A stretch of 64,000 bases of DNA. Origin: Pelagibius sp048268885. GTDB taxonomy: Bacteria; Pseudomonadota; Alphaproteobacteria; Kiloniellales; Kiloniellaceae. Below, piece after piece: positions 62,902 through 64,000 of this stretch (its first letter is position 1; the number at the start of each line of letters is the position of its first letter). Made by a program: the position numbers and the translations under genes. The notes under the pieces are model-generated. The model did not search any database. It was not told the origin of the DNA and saw only the letters and a program-made list of their open reading frames with translations. The DNA is taken from the NCBI GenBank assembly GCA_048268885.1, contig JBLWUP010000014.1, positions 1 through 64,000 of the forward strand. Direction: 5' to 3'.

Positions 62902-64000
62902 ATGGGCAATGTGATGAATCTGGGGCGCCTGCTGTCCGACACGGCAAGGCGCCTGCCCGAGGCGCCTTCCCTGGTGTGGGGGTCGAAGACGTGGACCTGG
63001 GCGGAAACCAACGCGCGGGTGGACGCGCTGGTCGCCGCTTTGCGGCAACGGGGCCTCGGCAAAGGCGATCCCATCCTGGTGCAGGCCAAGAACTCCAACC
63101 AGATGTTCGAGAGCATGTGGGCGGCTTTCAAGCTGGGCGGCGTCTGGGTGCCGACCAACTATCGCCTGACGCCGGCGGAGGTCGCCTATCTCGGGTCTTC
63201 CTCCGGGGCCAAGGCGATGATCGTGGACGACGCCTTTCCGCAGCACGCCGCGGCGGTGCGCAGGGAGTCCGAAGCGCTGCGCCATGTCATCGCCATCGGC
63301 AAGGCCGGCGACGGCGCGGAGGCCTATGAGGATCTGCTGGCCGAGGGCAGCGACGAAAGGGTCGAGGAAGCCGAGGTCGATTACGACGACCCCTGCTGGT
63401 TCTTCTACACCTCCGGCACCACCGGGCGGCCCAAGGCGGCGGTGCTGACGCACGGGCAGCTCGCCTTCGTCACCAACAACCACCTGGCCGACCTCATGCC
63501 CGGCACCACGCACTGGGGCGATGCCTCGCTGGTCGTGGCGCCGCTCAGCCACGGCGCCGGGGCGCATGCCCTGTCGCAGGTGGCGCGCGGCACCAAGTCG
63601 GTGCTGCCGGCCGGAGAGAAGTTCGACGAGGAGGAGATCTGGCGGCTGGTGCAGGACCACCGCGTCACCAACATGTTCACCGTGCCGACCATCCTGACCC
63701 GCATGGTGCGCCATTCGGCGGTCGACCGCTTCGACCACGGCTCGCTGCGCTACGTCATCTATGCCGGCGCGCCGATGTACCGCGCTGACCAGAAGGAGGC
63801 GGTGCGGAAGCTCGGCAAGGTCATCGTGCAGTACTATGGCCTGGGCGAGGTGACCGGCAACATCACGGTCCTGCCGCGCGAGGCGCACAGTCTGGACGAC
63901 GACGAGATGCCGGTCGGCTCTTGCGGCTACGCGCGCACCGGCATGGAGATCGCCATCAAGGACGCCGAGGGCCATCGCCTGGCCGCCGGCGAGCAGGGCG
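62902..64000 (+). CDS. Acyl-CoA ligase (AMP-dependent synthetase), 5' part
   Basis: Open from ATG 62902 (or ATG 62914) to the window edge, 366 residues, N-terminal domain of an ANL-family adenylate-forming enzyme. The P-loop is FFYTSGTTGRPKAAVLTHGQ and the A5-type motif IVQYYGLGEVTGNITVLP, with Gly-Leu-Gly-Glu instead of the commoner Tyr-Gly-x-Thr-Glu. It would activate a fatty or aromatic acid to its CoA ester, matching the thiolase just before it in a side-chain or fatty-acid degradation unit. The 3' end is outside the window. Confidence 0.92.
   Translation, partial: MGNVMNLGRLLSDTARRLPEAPSLVWGSKTWTWAETNARVDALVAALRQRGLGKGDPILVQAKNSNQMFESMWAAFKLGGVWVPTNYRLTPAEVAYLGSSSGAKAMIVDDAFPQHAAAVRRESEALRHVIAIGKAGDGAEAYEDLLAEGSDERVEEAEVDYDDPCWFFYTSGTTGRPKAAVLTHGQLAFVTNNHLADLMPGTTHWGDASLVVAPLSHGAGAHALSQVARGTKSVLPAGEKFDEEEIWRLVQDHRVTNMFTVPTILTRMVRHSAVDRFDHGSLRYVIYAGAPMYRADQKEAVRKLGKVIVQYYGLGEVTGNITVLPREAHSLDDDEMPVGSCGYARTGMEIAIKDAEGHRLAAGEQG

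Overview
The window is about 66% GC, densely coded, and carries the usual inventory of a Gram-negative alphaproteobacterium, most likely a marine or saline member of the Rhodospirillales/Kiloniellales. Supporting signs are separate glyQ and glyS genes followed by ppdK, the ispB - DUF2007 - methyltransferase - S49 peptidase block beside glyQS, three TRAP-type uptake systems, two full CtrA-type boxes (TTAA-N7-TTAAC), a DUF2336 protein, a porin and LPS-type glycosyltransferases. The exact genus cannot be fixed from the sequence alone.

Layout. 0-7.4 kb: amidase 3' end, orphan multi-PAS histidine kinase, apt, a class III aminotransferase translationally coupled to a beta-keto acid cleavage enzyme, and a PCuAC/DUF2946 copper pair. 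7.7-13 kb: a TAXI-type TRAP operon (binding protein, fused QM permease, universal stress protein) followed by an exported formylglycine-generating-enzyme-like protein. 13-17 kb: a conserved hypothetical, a DUF2336 gene with two CtrA boxes, a secreted tail-collar protein and a PEP-CTERM protein. 17-22 kb: DctPQM TRAP operon, an orphan TAXI binding protein and tRNA-Pro(CGG). 22-27.4 kb: a four-gene operon (rhodanese-like, histidine kinase, cytochrome b561/ethylbenzene-dehydrogenase-like fusion, ferredoxin-FAD-NAD reductase), which looks like a self-contained membrane redox module. 27.5-29 kb: an AT-rich islet. 29-39 kb: housekeeping genes (ispB, small RNA/protein-modification genes, glyQS, ppdK). 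39.5-46.6 kb: polyamine/guanidino-compound cluster (ureohydrolase, Pot-type ABC importer, nitrilase-family amidase, divergent LysR regulator). 46.6-52.7 kb: lysozyme-like protein, methyltransferase, membrane protein, Hsp20, MeaB, YgfZ. 52.7-61.6 kb: envelope genes (two GT9, a membrane protein, GT4, LpxR-like deacylase, porin) with a dihydroorotase inserted. 61.7-64 kb: thiolase and the start of an acyl-CoA ligase.

The most unusual region is the AT-rich islet at 28.06-28.95 kb. On the minus strand it holds a promoter (TTGACT-N17-TACATT) and a textbook intrinsic terminator that together define a roughly 138-nt structured RNA with three AUCGCAU repeats. Facing away from it is a small HTH gene whose promoter has one of four helically phased 13-bp palindromes placed exactly between -35 and -10. 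The HTH gene's stop codon lies inside a two-hairpin repeat. That repeat occurs three times in the window (15.3, 28.8 and 46.5 kb), each time starting exactly at the TAG stop codon of the gene before it, and shows compensatory base changes in its stems.

Other dispersed repeats are a MITE-like element with hairpin termini (two copies), a paired GAGACG-type palindrome between two Pot transporter genes, and a perfect 23-bp inverted repeat between meaB and ygfZ. No CRISPR array, intact insertion sequence, prophage or rRNA was seen.
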